Assembly: GCF_016786325.1 (NCBI RefSeq)
Contig: NZ_JADWYU010000251.1
Span: 1-53,221 of the forward strand
Length of the DNA stretch: 53,221 nt
Source: Frankia nepalensis
Lineage (GTDB): Bacteria > Actinomycetota > Actinomycetes > Frankiales > Frankiaceae
Direction: 5' to 3'
Below the pieces are notes generated by a model. The model was not told the DNA's origin. It did not search any database and saw only the letters and a list, made by a program, of their open reading frames with translations. A program made the position numbers and the translations under genes. Shown here in pieces: positions 26,327-34,149 of this stretch (positions are counted from its first letter, which is position 1; each line of letters opens with the position of its first letter).

Positions 26327-26660
26327 CCCGGCTCCCGGTCCCTGGCTCCCGGCCGTCGTCGTGCTGGCCGTCCTCGTGCGGGCGGCGTCGTGCTGGCCGG
26401 CGTATGCCGGGGCCGAGGCGGCGGCTGGCACCGACCGCCGCGTGGCGCGCCGCCGCGCCAGAACTCTAGCAAGCGCTTGGTTGGCTCACCACCGATCCAG
26501 GAGGCAGCCGGGCAGGTCGGTGCGGCCGGTGGTCAGGCCGCCGGAACCGAGCCGGCGCGAACCACGCCGACGAACAGCTGTAGGGGCGGCCCGCGCGGTG
26601 GCCGTCAAGCGCCGCGCGGGGCCGGTGCGGGCCGGCGGCGGGACGCCTGGCGGGTAGCCG
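26327..26660 (-). other. Promoter region of the ACAD1-ECH1 operon
   Basis: 334 bp without a gene. It carries the palindromic operator at 26468-26481 and a -10-like TAGAGT on the minus strand (26463-26468), leaving a leader of about 130 bases before ACAD1. The segment 26485-26660, next to the esterase stop codon, shows nothing else recognisable. Confidence 0.6.
26463..26481 (-). promoter_or_regulatory. KstR2-like operator overlapping the -10 of ACAD1-ECH1
   Basis: AGCAAGCGCTTGGT (26468-26481) contains the perfect palindrome CAAGCGCTTG and fits AnCAAGnnCTTGnT, the KstR2 consensus of mycobacteria as I recall it. On the coding strand it runs straight into TAGAGT, a good -10 hexamer (26463-26468), so a bound repressor would block initiation. 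About 30 bases around it match the site at 29823. Confidence 0.75.
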
Positions 26661-27593
26661 TCAGCTCTGGCCGAGGACGCCGCGCAGGAAGCCGATGGCC
26701 TGGCTGATGGCGCCCTGGGCGGCGCGGGTGCCGCGCAGCGCGTTGAGCATCACGAAGTCGTGGATGATGCCCTGGTAGCGGACCGCGGTGACCGGGACGC
26801 CCGCCTCGCGCAGCTTGGCGGCGTACGCCTCGCCCTCGTCCCGCAGCACGTCGGCCTCGCCCGTGATGACCAGCGCGGGCGGCAGCCCGGTGAGGTCCTC
26901 GGTCGTGGCGCGCAGCGGCGACGCGGTGATCTCGGCGCGCGCGGCCGGGTCGGTCGTGTACTGGTCCCAGAACCACTCCATGGCGTCCCGGCGCAGGTAG
27001 TAGCCGGTCGCGAACCGTTGGTAGGAGCCCGTGTCGAAGCTGGCGTCGGTGACCGGGTAGAACAGCACCTGTCCGGCCAGCCGGACGTCGCCGCGCCGCT
27101 TGGCGCTCAGGGCCAGCGAGGCGGCCATGTTGCCGCCGACCGAGTCGCCGGCGACGGCCAGCCGGGTCCCGTCCAGGCCGTGCTCGGCGCCCTGCTCCGC
27201 CACCCAGCGGGCCGCCGCGTAGTTCTGCTCGATCGCGGTCGGGTAGCGGGCCTCGGGCGACAGGCTGTAGTCGGGAAAGACCACGGCGGCCCCGACCCCC
27301 TTGGCGATCTCACGGGCGAGCCGGTCGTGGGTGTGGTTGTTGCCGAACACCCAGCCGGCGCCGTGGATGTAGAGGACCACGGGCAGCGGCCCGGAGGCGC
27401 CCTCCGGCCGGAAGATCGTGACCGCTGGTTCGGTGAGCGTCTCCTTGGTGGTGCCCGGAACCTCGATCTCGGGACTCTGTATCTGGTCGACGGTCCTACG
27501 GCCGTCGGCTGGGCCGAGATCGACCAGGAACGGCGGGTTGGCGGTGGCCTCGACGAACTCCTGGGCCGCCGCCTCAAGAACCAACTTGCTCAT
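26661..27593 (-). CDS. Alpha/beta hydrolase of the hormone-sensitive-lipase family
   Basis: A 310-residue esterase with ATG preceded by GGGAGG. The oxyanion motif is HGAGW (YIHGAGWVFG, about 76-85), the nucleophile sits in GDSVGGN, the acid in GEADVLRDEGEAYA and the histidine in GIIHDF near the C-terminus. It lies between the two acyl-CoA operons on the same strand, 335 bp before the ACAD1 start and 214 bp after ACAD2. It may release acids or alcohols from esters that feed the acyl-CoA pathway. No copy of the shared operator was seen directly upstream of it. Confidence 0.9.
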   Translation of the reverse strand: MSKLVLEAAAQEFVEATANPPFLVDLGPADGRRTVDQIQSPEIEVPGTTKETLTEPAVTIFRPEGASGPLPVVLYIHGAGWVFGNNHTHDRLAREIAKGVGAAVVFPDYSLSPEARYPTAIEQNYAAARWVAEQGAEHGLDGTRLAVAGDSVGGNMAASLALSAKRRGDVRLAGQVLFYPVTDASFDTGSYQRFATGYYLRRDAMEWFWDQYTTDPAARAEITASPLRATTEDLTGLPPALVITGEADVLRDEGEAYAAKLREAGVPVTAVRYQGIIHDFVMLNALRGTRAAQGAISQAIGFLRGVLGQS

Positions 27594-27672
27594 CGCGAGT
27601 GCCTCCCATCACGGGCAATACGGCACGAAACGGACCCCGCGTCGCGCGTTGGCCTGACAGCGGCGCGTTGGC

Positions 27673-27708
27673 ATGACGATGCCCGCTTCGATGACGATGC
27701 CCGCTTCG
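27673..27708. repeat. 18-bp tandem duplication
   Basis: ATGACGATGCCCGCTTCG occurs twice in tandem (27673-27690, 27691-27708), in the 214-bp gap between the esterase and ACAD2. No function apparent. Confidence 0.85.
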
Positions 27709-27807
27709 CCGCGCGCCCGAATCCTTGACGGCCCTTGGTCTTCGCGGAGGCCACTCGGCCGGCTCGCCCGCTTCAGGACCGCGACAGGGAACGGCGCGGT
27801 GGGGCGG

Positions 27808-28947
27808 TCAGGCGCGGGGGAGGCCGAGGAGGCGCTCGGCGACGACGTTGCGCTGGATCTCGTTCGTGCCGGCGTAGATCGGGCCGGACAGGGAGAACAG
27901 GAAGCCCCTGCTCCACGGGCCGTCGAGCTCGGCACCCGCGCCGAGCAGGTCCATCGCGGTCTCGTGGATGCGGACGTCCATCTCGGACCAGAACAGCTTG
28001 TTCAGGCTGGACGCCGGGCCGGGCTGGCGGCCGTTGCGCAGGCCGCTGACCTGGTGCAGCGTGAACAACTGGTAGGCCTGCGCGTCGACGTAGGCCTGCA
28101 CGACGCGGTCTCGCAACGCGGCCGGGACGCCGCCGGGGCTGGAACGGGCCAGTTCGATGAGGCGGTTGGCGGTGGCCAGGAAACGGCCCGGCGGGCGCAG
28201 GGTAAGGCCGCGCTCGGAGCCTGTGGTCGCCATCGCGACCTGCCAGCCCTTGCCGACGCCGCCGAGCACGTCGGAGTCCGGGACGAACACGTCGTCGAAG
28301 AACACCTCGGCGAAGCCCTCGTCGCCGTCGAGCCGCTCGAAGCCGCGGACCGTCACTCCCGGTGCGTCCAGCGGCACGAGGAAGTAGGTCAGCCCACGGT
28401 GACGGCCGGCGGCCGGGTCGGTCCGGAACAGGCCGAACAAGTGTGTGCAGAACGCTCCGCGCGTGGTCCACGTCTTCTGGCCCGAGAGCCGCCAGCCACC
28501 GCGTTCATCGTCGCGGACGCCGGTGCTGCGCAGGCTGGCGAGATCGCTGCCCGCGCCCGGCTCGGACCAGCCCTGTGCCCAGGTGTCCAGCCCGGCGGCC
28601 ATCCGGGGCAGGATCCGGTCCTGTTGCTCCTGGGTGCCGAACTCGAAGACGGTCGGGGCGAGCAGGAAGATCCCGTTCTGGGTGACGCGCTGCGGGGCGC
28701 CCGCGCGCGCGTACTCCTCCTCGAAGACCAGCCACTGCCACAGGCTGGCCGCGCGCCCGCCGTAGCGCTCCGGCCAGGAGACGACCGCCCAGCGGGCGGC
28801 GAAAAGCCTGCGTTCCCAGTCCAGATGGGCGGCGAAGCCCTCGCGGGTGTCCCCGGAGGGGAGCGGCGCGGTCGGGACGTTCGCCGTCAGCCACGCCCTC
28901 GCCTCGGCCCGGAACGCCTCGTCCTGCGCTGACCAGGTCAGGTCCAT
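27808..28947 (-). CDS. Acyl-CoA dehydrogenase (ACAD2)
   Basis: A 379-residue acyl-CoA dehydrogenase. Its ATG overlaps the ECH2 stop by one base (TGATG), so I trimmed a longer open frame. Motifs: WAVVSWPERYGG, TQNGIFLLAPTVFEFGTQEQQ, the FAD/substrate segment GWSEPGAGSDLASL, GQKTWTT, and the C-terminal IYAGTNEIQRNVVAERLLGLPR. The residue that is the catalytic Glu in YEGT-type enzymes is alanine here (YAGT), so any base must come from elsewhere in the chain or from a partner. Since ACAD1 also lacks it but is controlled by the same operator, the two could combine into a heterotetramer. It probably oxidises an acyl-CoA with transfer of electrons to ETF. Confidence 0.9.
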   Translation of the reverse strand: MDLTWSAQDEAFRAEARAWLTANVPTAPLPSGDTREGFAAHLDWERRLFAARWAVVSWPERYGGRAASLWQWLVFEEEYARAGAPQRVTQNGIFLLAPTVFEFGTQEQQDRILPRMAAGLDTWAQGWSEPGAGSDLASLRSTGVRDDERGGWRLSGQKTWTTRGAFCTHLFGLFRTDPAAGRHRGLTYFLVPLDAPGVTVRGFERLDGDEGFAEVFFDDVFVPDSDVLGGVGKGWQVAMATTGSERGLTLRPPGRFLATANRLIELARSSPGGVPAALRDRVVQAYVDAQAYQLFTLHQVSGLRNGRQPGPASSLNKLFWSEMDVRIHETAMDLLGAGAELDGPWSRGFLFSLSGPIYAGTNEIQRNVVAERLLGLPRA

Positions 28948-29780
28948 CAGGCGCCGCCCCCGCCGTTGCCGTCCGCGCCGCCGTCCTGCTCGCTCTTCTC
29001 GACCTTGGGATCGCCCTTGGCCTCGCCGCTGTCGGCCCTGGGGGGCACGGTGCCGAAGCCCGCCCGGACCTCGTCCGCGATCCCGGCCAGGTTGAGCTCG
29101 AACGTGAAACCCTGCTCGTAGCGGTAGCTGCGCTTGACGTCCCACGGGTCGATGCCGTTGAACGCCTCCTTCGCCATCCGGATCACCCGCGGGTCCTTCG
29201 CGGCGATCTCGGCGGCGAGCGCCCGGGCGGTGTCGCGCAGCCTCTCGCGCGGGACGACGGAATGCACCGAGCCGAAGGCGCGCAGGTCGGCCGCGGTCGC
29301 GGTCGCGGAGGTGTACATCATCGCCCGGGCCTTCAGCTGCGGGACGAGCCGGGAAAGATGGGTAGCGGCCCCGAGCGCGCCCCGGTCGACCTCGGGGAGA
29401 CCGAACGTGGCGTCCTCGCTCGCGACGATCACGTCCGCGTTGCCGACCAGCCCGATCCCGCCACCCAGGCAGAACCCGTGCACCGCGGCGATCACCGGCA
29501 CCGCGCAGTCGTAGACGGCGGCGAACGCGGCGAAACAGCCCCGGTTCGCGCCGATGAGCGCCTCATGGCCGGCGTCGCGCTGGATCTCCTTGATGTCCAC
29601 GCCCGCGTTGAACCCTCGGCCCTCGGCCCGCAGCACCACCACCCGGACGGCCGGGTTCGCCCCGGCGGCGCGCAACTCGTCGGCGAGCGCGAACCACCCG
29701 GCGACCGGCAGCGCGTTGACCGGCGGGTAGTCGACGACGATCTCGGCGATCCCCGCGTCGTCCACCACCGTCGTGATCAT
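28947..29780 (-). CDS. Enoyl-CoA hydratase/isomerase family protein (ECH2)
   Basis: A 277-residue crotonase. I chose the ATG at 29780 (GGGAGG upstream) over a start 13 codons earlier. Oxyanion segments are LRAEGRGFNAGVDIKEIQ and AVHGFCLGGGIGLVGNAD; EVDRGALGAATHLSRLVP follows. It carries a charged Gly/Asp/Glu tail (after about residue 245). The GVDIKEIQRD segment resembles mycobacterial EchA proteins that hydrolyse or rearrange CoA esters. It is first in a two-gene operon with ACAD2, and the palindromic operator lies 43 bases before its start. Confidence 0.9.
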   Translation of the reverse strand: MITTVVDDAGIAEIVVDYPPVNALPVAGWFALADELRAAGANPAVRVVVLRAEGRGFNAGVDIKEIQRDAGHEALIGANRGCFAAFAAVYDCAVPVIAAVHGFCLGGGIGLVGNADVIVASEDATFGLPEVDRGALGAATHLSRLVPQLKARAMMYTSATATAADLRAFGSVHSVVPRERLRDTARALAAEIAAKDPRVIRMAKEAFNGIDPWDVKRSYRYEQGFTFELNLAGIADEVRAGFGTVPPRADSGEAKGDPKVEKSEQDGGADGNGGGGA

Positions 29781-29817
29781 TCCACCTCCCGGGAGCGGGC
29801 CGCCCAGCCGAGCCAGC

Positions 29818-29836
29818 ACTCTAACAAGCGCTTGGT
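29818..29836 (-). promoter_or_regulatory. KstR2-like operator overlapping the -10 of ECH2-ACAD2
   Basis: AACAAGCGCTTGGT (29823-29836) fits the same consensus as 26468-26481, and the flanks match too (ACTCTA on one side, GTTGGC on the other). On the coding strand TAGAGT (29818-29823) is the -10, followed by a leader of about 35 bases with GGGAGG before the ATG. The two sites would place both acyl-CoA operons under one repressor. Confidence 0.8.
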
Positions 29837-30109
29837 TGGCGAACCAGCGATGCCGTCACGTCGTCCGTCCACATCCTGGTCGTCGCGGGACGGGCCATGA
29901 CCACCTCGGCCGGTCATGGCGGTCGCGAACCGGTGTCCGACCGTGACCGCGACATATTCCTGACATTTACGCCCGCGCGTCGGCGCGCGGCGTTCCGGAC
30001 CCGGCACATCCGATCGGCCGCCGGCTCGCCGGTACGCATGAGCCGGGTATAGCGAACAATTCGGGCGGGCCGCTCGGCTCGCTGAATTCGTGATGGTGTG
30101 GCCAGCACG

Positions 30110-30121
30110 CATGTCGACATG
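30110..30121. promoter_or_regulatory. 12-bp palindrome CATGTCGACATG
   Basis: A perfect palindrome 114 bases before the surface-protein start, followed at once by a second GTCGAC and GCATGC. It could be an operator. In GC-rich DNA a 12-bp palindrome can also arise by chance. Confidence 0.35.
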
Positions 30122-30234
30122 TCGACTGCATGCCGGCCGACACGCCATGTCGCCGGGCTGACCACGCGAAACGGCATTGTCGGTGCCGACCGTCCGCACA
30201 ATTGGTCCACCACCAACAGCGGAGGGGTCTGGCC

Positions 30235-30990
30235 ATGTCGACGCGGCACAATGTTCCCGGCGGTACCCGCGGGGGCCGCCGCGCCTTCTCGGAGAACGCC
30301 CGGCCCCGGCAGTCATCGACGGGAGACCTCGGCCGGGCCGGGGCTGGCCGTGCCGTGCGTGGGCTGATGGTCAGCGCCCTGGTCGCGGCCCCGATCGTGG
30401 TCCTGACTGCCCTGCCCGCGCGCGCCGATGGCACCGACGACCTCTTCTCCGAGCAGAGCTTCGACGTTCAGGTGGATCTCGGCGGAATACCGCGGCTCGA
30501 TCTGGACGACTTCGGCCAGATGGTGGGGGACGCCGTGGCCGGCCTCCTGCCCGCCCCCGCCCCGCCTGCTCCCGCGCCCGCCGCTGGCACCGGCGGCGGC
30601 GTCCCGGCGGGTGGCGGCGTCGCGCGGAACGCGCCCGCGCCGCCCGGCCCGCCCGCGCCCGGCCCCGCCGACGCCGCCGCGACGACCACCGCGCCGAGCC
30701 CGGACGTTCAGACGCCTCCGGCCACGGCGGCCATCCCGTCGCCCGGCCGCGCCGTCGCCGATGCCCCGCCGGGGGACGTCCCGGCGACGGGTGGCACGCC
30801 GGCCGTCGCGGCGCCGCCCGGGGCCGGCGTCGGCGAGGCCGAGCCACCCGCGAGGGCGGGCGTCCAGCTGATCTCCTCCTCCGACAGCGCCGCCATCCTG
30901 GCCCTCGATGTCCTGGCCGCCCTCCTGGCTGGCGCCGCCCTCCTCGGCGGCCCCGCCGCCGTCGTCCTGTCCCGCCGCCGCGTCGAGTAA
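30235..30990 (+). CDS. Secreted, membrane-anchored Pro/Ala-rich surface protein
   Basis: A 251-residue protein with GGAGG about nine bases before ATG. An extended signal peptide has its hydrophobic core at about residues 43-60 (MVSALVAAPIVVLTALPARA), with cleavage near ARA-DG. A short acidic region follows (DVQVDLGGIPRLDLDDFGQM). Residues about 105-210 are a Pro/Ala/Gly/Thr-rich spacer, then a C-terminal transmembrane helix (ALDVLAALLAGAALLGGP) with an RRR tail. This is the layout of a wall-spanning stalk protein anchored by its C-terminus. A VPATGG stretch in the spacer resembles a sortase motif but is too far from the membrane segment. No family recognised. Confidence 0.75.
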   Translation: MSTRHNVPGGTRGGRRAFSENARPRQSSTGDLGRAGAGRAVRGLMVSALVAAPIVVLTALPARADGTDDLFSEQSFDVQVDLGGIPRLDLDDFGQMVGDAVAGLLPAPAPPAPAPAAGTGGGVPAGGGVARNAPAPPGPPAPGPADAAATTTAPSPDVQTPPATAAIPSPGRAVADAPPGDVPATGGTPAVAAPPGAGVGEAEPPARAGVQLISSSDSAAILALDVLAALLAGAALLGGPAAVVLSRRRVE

Positions 30991-31059
30991 CCGGCGCTCC
31001 CGAGGCCCCACGGCTGGCGGGTGTCAACGCGGTCCCTCACGGCGTGCCGAGGCTCGACG

Positions 31060-31800
31060 TCAACCCGAATCCGGGTGCGCTGGGCGTGCCGCGATCCTTT
31101 GCGAGGGCGATGAGGACTGCGCCCGACGCCGCTGGTCCGCGGCTTCCCGCTCGGGCTGGTGGTCCGCGTTGCCGGGGCGCGCCGGCGTGAGGGCGTCCTC
31201 GCGGGCGAGGAACTGGAGGATCGCCTCCCGGTCAGGACCAGGGGCGCGCCGCCGGGTGGACGCGGTGCCGGGGCGCCGCTCGGAGCGGTCCGGCCCGGAC
31301 GACGGCGGGCCGGGCAGGGGCAGGACGCCGTCCAGAACGAGCTGACCTGGCTGGCTGTCGCCCTCCCAGGTGCCGTCGGGGTGCTGGATGAACAACTCCG
31401 CGCCCAGAACAGCGAGACGGGACGGACCGGCGGTCCGTGACGCGAGGCCGTCCGACAGGGAGGCAGGGCCCCGCGGGCTGGGGGACGCCGCGGACGACAG
31501 CGGGTCATACGTCGGGTCGACGGCCGCCCAGCTGGCCTGGAGGCGGTCGGCGGCGGCGCGGATGCGGGTGAGGCTGACGCCGGCCCGGCGCAACGCGGCG
31601 ATCGTGCGGGCCTGGGCCAGCTCGGTCGGGCCGGGGCGCAGCAGTCCGGACCGACGCCAGTAGGCGATCTGACGCTCGGTGGTGAGGGCCCGCCTGGCCG
31701 AGCCGGCGCGCCGTTGACCCTGACGCCCGCTGCCGCGGGCAGCCCGAGGAGTCCCGGCGAGTGGCTCGCCGGACCTCGGGAGCGACGGCCCACCCGTCAT
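31060..31800 (-). CDS. MerR-like helix-turn-helix regulator
   Basis: A 246-residue protein. The DNA-binding part is at residues about 40-90 (TTERQIAYWRRSGLLRPG, then IAALRRAGVSLTRIRAAADRLQ), the two-helix-plus-wing layout of MerR proteins. The middle (ELFIQHPDGTWEGDSQPGQLVLD) resembles the C-terminal part of MerR-like proteins in Streptomyces-type actinomycetes, and the tail is charged and disordered. I placed the start at the ATG at 31800: on the coding strand TACAGT (a -10 of the TAnnnT type) lies six bases before it and no ribosome binding site is visible, so the mRNA may be leaderless. A longer frame upstream translates only the minisatellite. Confidence 0.7.
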   Translation of the reverse strand: MTGGPSLPRSGEPLAGTPRAARGSGRQGQRRAGSARRALTTERQIAYWRRSGLLRPGPTELAQARTIAALRRAGVSLTRIRAAADRLQASWAAVDPTYDPLSSAASPSPRGPASLSDGLASRTAGPSRLAVLGAELFIQHPDGTWEGDSQPGQLVLDGVLPLPGPPSSGPDRSERRPGTASTRRRAPGPDREAILQFLAREDALTPARPGNADHQPEREAADQRRRAQSSSPSQRIAARPAHPDSG

Positions 31801-32288
31801 ACGGCGCACTGTACGTCCGCCCGGGCCGCTGACCGGCCCGGTTGGGCGGTCGGGGAGGACCAGTCGCCCGTCGCGCGTCCGAGGGCGGACGACCGTTGGA
31901 ACGACCGCCGCGGGCCGAGCGGCCTTCCTGCCGGCCAGTACCGGCGGCCTGGCCGGGTGACCAGTGACCGGTGCCCGCCCGGCGACCACCGGTCGCCGGC
32001 CGCTCGGCCAGCCAGGGACCGGTCGCCCGGCCAGGGACCGGTCGCCCGGCCAGGGACCGGTCGCCCGGCCAGTGACCGGTCGCCCGGCCAGTGACCGGTC
32101 GCCCAACCGGTGACCGGCTCTCGCGGGCCCGAGCGGACGGCGAGGACCTGGTCGCTCTCGGCCGGCACGCGCCCTATGCGCGTCGTGACCTGTGGGCGAG
32201 CGGCGGTCACGACCAGGCCGAGGCCACGGCGGTCATGGCGCGGCGCTTTCCTGTATTTCCCCGGGCGAATCGTGCGAGAATCCCGGTC
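31801..32288. other. Region between the MerR-like and HAD genes
   Basis: 488 bp without a supported gene, containing the 19-bp minisatellite (32012-32125). Both flanking genes point outwards, so their promoters must lie here: TACAGT (31807-31812, minus strand) for the regulator, and GAGAAT (32276-32281) seven bases before the HAD start. Confidence 0.55.
32012..32125. repeat. 19-bp minisatellite (five full units plus one partial)
   Basis: CCAGGGACCGGTCGCCCGG is repeated head to tail: 32012-32030, 32031-32049 and 32050-32068 identical, 32069-32087 with one change, 32088-32106 with three, then a decayed sixth unit. Degenerate copies extend left to about 31960. Each unit contains GACCGGTC, an 8-bp palindrome, so the array offers evenly spaced dyads every 19 bp. 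Confidence 0.9.
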
Positions 32289-32948
32289 ATGCTACGGGGG
32301 GTTCTTTTCGATCTTGACGACACGCTTGTCGACCAACGCTCGGCGGCGGACGCGGCGGTAGTCGCGTGGGCGGCCGAAAACGGCATTACCGACGACCAGC
32401 TCGTCCAGCGGTGGACGATCATTTCGGAAAACCATTACGCCCGCTACCAGTGCCGGGAGATCACTTTCATCGAGCAGCGTCGCGCCCGCGTGCGCGAATT
32501 CCTCTCGCGCGCGGTGCCGGACGACGAGGCGGACACCCTCTTCAAGGGATACCTCACCCGCTACGAGGCCGGCTGGACGACCTTCGACGACGCCGTTCCC
32601 GCGCTTCGACGCGCCCGCGCGGCCGGTCTGACGGTCGCGATCCTCACGAACGGGGACGAGGACCAGCAACGGCTCAAGCTCAGCCGGCTCGGTCTGAACG
32701 ACGAGATCGACCTCCTCATCGCGTCGTCCATGCTCCCCATGGGAAAACCCGACCCGCTCGCGTTCGGCAGCGCCCTCGACCTCCTCGGCACGGCGGCGGA
32801 GGAGGTCCTCATGGTCGGCGACTCGCTGGAAAAGGACGTCCTCGGCGCGGTCAACGTGGGTATCGAAGCGGTCCTGGTCGACCGTGCGGACGCCCATCCG
32901 ACGGTCGACGTCCCGAGAATCAGCACCCTCCACGAACTGGCCTTCTGA
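32289..32948 (+). CDS. HAD-superfamily hydrolase
   Basis: A 219-residue phosphatase-type protein. HAD motifs in order: I, LFDLDDTLVD (about 5-14); II, ILTNGDEDQ; III, the lysine of GKPDP; IV, MVGDSLEKDV. The four-helix cap lies between motifs I and II, as in the YjjG/phosphoglycolate-phosphatase group. The ATG at 32289 has no good ribosome binding site; GAGAAT seven bases upstream suggests a leaderless mRNA. It likely hydrolyses a phosphate monoester such as a nucleotide or sugar phosphate. It stands alone between an outward-pointing regulator and the Mut7-C gene. Confidence 0.88.
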   Translation: MLRGVLFDLDDTLVDQRSAADAAVVAWAAENGITDDQLVQRWTIISENHYARYQCREITFIEQRRARVREFLSRAVPDDEADTLFKGYLTRYEAGWTTFDDAVPALRRARAAGLTVAILTNGDEDQQRLKLSRLGLNDEIDLLIASSMLPMGKPDPLAFGSALDLLGTAAEEVLMVGDSLEKDVLGAVNVGIEAVLVDRADAHPTVDVPRISTLHELAF

Positions 32949-33063
32949 GAGCGGGACCACGACCGCGGCTTCGGGTCATAGCCGGCGGTCCGCGCGCATT
33001 CCCGATGAGTCGCGTGGGCTCGTCGGTGGTGGTTCTGCCTGAGCGGCGGGGTAGGCCCGCGGT

Positions 33064-33825
33064 GTGGTGGTGCTGGAGGTGGCCGATGAACTGCGGCCGC
33101 TGGTGTACGCGTCGCGGCGGCGGGGGCGTGCGGACGGGCTGGTTGTCGGGCCGCCGGATGACCCAGACGCCACGGTGGGACATGTCGTGCAGTCGGTGGG
33201 GGTGCCGCTGACCGAGGTCGGCGCGCTGCGTCGGGGTGACGGCGAGCGGGTGGACGTGTCGTACCGCCCGGCCGCGAACGAGACCGTGCGCGTCGAGCCG
33301 CGGGCCCGGCCGCAACCACTGGAGCTGGCGCGGTTCGTGCTCGACGTCCACCTGGGCGCGCTGGCGCGCCGGCTGCGGCTGCTCGGCCTCGACGTGGCCT
33401 ACCGCAACGACGCCGCCGACGACGAACTGCTCGCCCAGGCGATCCGGGAAAGCCGGGTGCTGCTGACCCGGGACCGGGGCCTGCTGTGCCGACGCGCCCT
33501 GCCGCGCGGCGCGTACGTCCGCGGGCAGCGGCCGGACGAGCAGACGCGCGACGTCCTCGATCGGTTCGCGCCGCCCCTGGCGCCGTTCACCCGCTGCGTC
33601 GCCTGCGGCGCCGAGCTGCGGGCAGTGCCGCGCGAGCAGGTCCTCGACGAGCTGGAGCCGGGCACCCGGCGGACGGCGACGCGGTTCACCCGGTGCTCCG
33701 GCTGCGGCCGGGTCTACTGGCGCGGCGCGCACGCCGAGCGCCTCGACGCCCTCGTGGCTACCGCCCTGGCACCGAGCCCAGGACAGCCACGACCGCCCCA
33801 GCCGCCACCGCCCAACCGGCGTTGA
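33064..33825 (+). CDS. Mut7-C RNase domain protein
   Basis: A 253-residue protein with three parts. Residues 1-85 look like the beta-grasp ubiquitin-like domain that precedes Mut7-C in bacteria. Residues about 88-165 form a PIN-like nuclease fold with conserved acids (FVLDVHLGALARRLRLLGLD, YRNDAADDEL, LLTRDRGLL). Residues about 178-225 form a zinc ribbon (CVACG and CSGCG). A Pro-rich tail follows. The family is predicted to cleave RNA. The GTG start has only a weak GAGCGG site upstream, and two further in-frame GTGs follow immediately. Confidence 0.85.
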   Translation: MVVLEVADELRPLVYASRRRGRADGLVVGPPDDPDATVGHVVQSVGVPLTEVGALRRGDGERVDVSYRPAANETVRVEPRARPQPLELARFVLDVHLGALARRLRLLGLDVAYRNDAADDELLAQAIRESRVLLTRDRGLLCRRALPRGAYVRGQRPDEQTRDVLDRFAPPLAPFTRCVACGAELRAVPREQVLDELEPGTRRTATRFTRCSGCGRVYWRGAHAERLDALVATALAPSPGQPRPPQPPPPNRR

Positions 33826-34149
33826 ATCGTGCGGGAGTGGTTTGGGGCGCGTCTGGCGGGAACATGCCGAAAAGCGCCCTTTTCGATCGGGACGTGGCGG
33901 CTGGCCGACGGCCGCGGCTCCTGACGGCGGACCGCGGTCCCGGTGGTGGGCGTGGGACATGCCGCTTCACGGCTCTGGTCCCCGGCAGGGACACCGGCCC
34001 GGTGTCAATCGCTCCGTCCCAGAGCGCGCCGGGCCGGTGTCCCCACCGGAGCCACCGCGGCGATCCAGGGGCGGCGACCAGAGGTGGAAGGTGGCGCCAG
34101 GTGGCCGGTCGGTCTCTGTCCGAGAGGGCTCCGCCCGTAAGGTGGGGGC
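33826..34149 (+). other. Intergenic region with a 15-bp inverted repeat
   Basis: 324 bp between Mut7-C and FKBP, without a supported gene. It contains the inverted repeat 33988-34043 and a small hairpin GAAAAG-CGCC-CTTTTC (33869-33884) just after Mut7-C that could help termination. AAGGTGGG before 34150 is the FKBP ribosome binding site. Confidence 0.55.
33988..34043. terminator. 15-bp perfect inverted repeat, 26-base loop
   Basis: GGGACACCGGCCCGG (33988-34002) is exactly mirrored at 34029-34043. The left arm also starts the palindrome GACACCGG-C-CCGGTGTC (33990-34006), so two alternative hairpins are possible. It sits 163 bases after Mut7-C and 107 before FKBP; it could be a terminator for the former or an attenuator or operator for the latter. 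Confidence 0.5.

Larger units (their letters stand above)
29781..30234. other. Divergent control region of ECH2 and the surface-protein gene
   Basis: 454 bp without a gene. It holds the acyl-CoA operator (29818-29836) on the left and, nearer the right-hand gene, the 12-bp perfect palindrome CATGTCGACATG (30110-30121) within a cluster of GTCGAC words. GGAGG (30221-30225) is the ribosome binding site of the gene at 30235. The middle has nothing I recognise. Confidence 0.55.

Noticed and set aside
30770-30810. LPxTG sortase signal (VPATGG) in the surface protein
   Set aside because: It lies well before the C-terminal membrane helix and the first residue is V; sortase signals directly precede the helix.
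32012-32125. CRISPR array
   Set aside because: The repeats are directly adjacent without unique spacers, unit length is 19 bp and no cas genes are near; it is a minisatellite.
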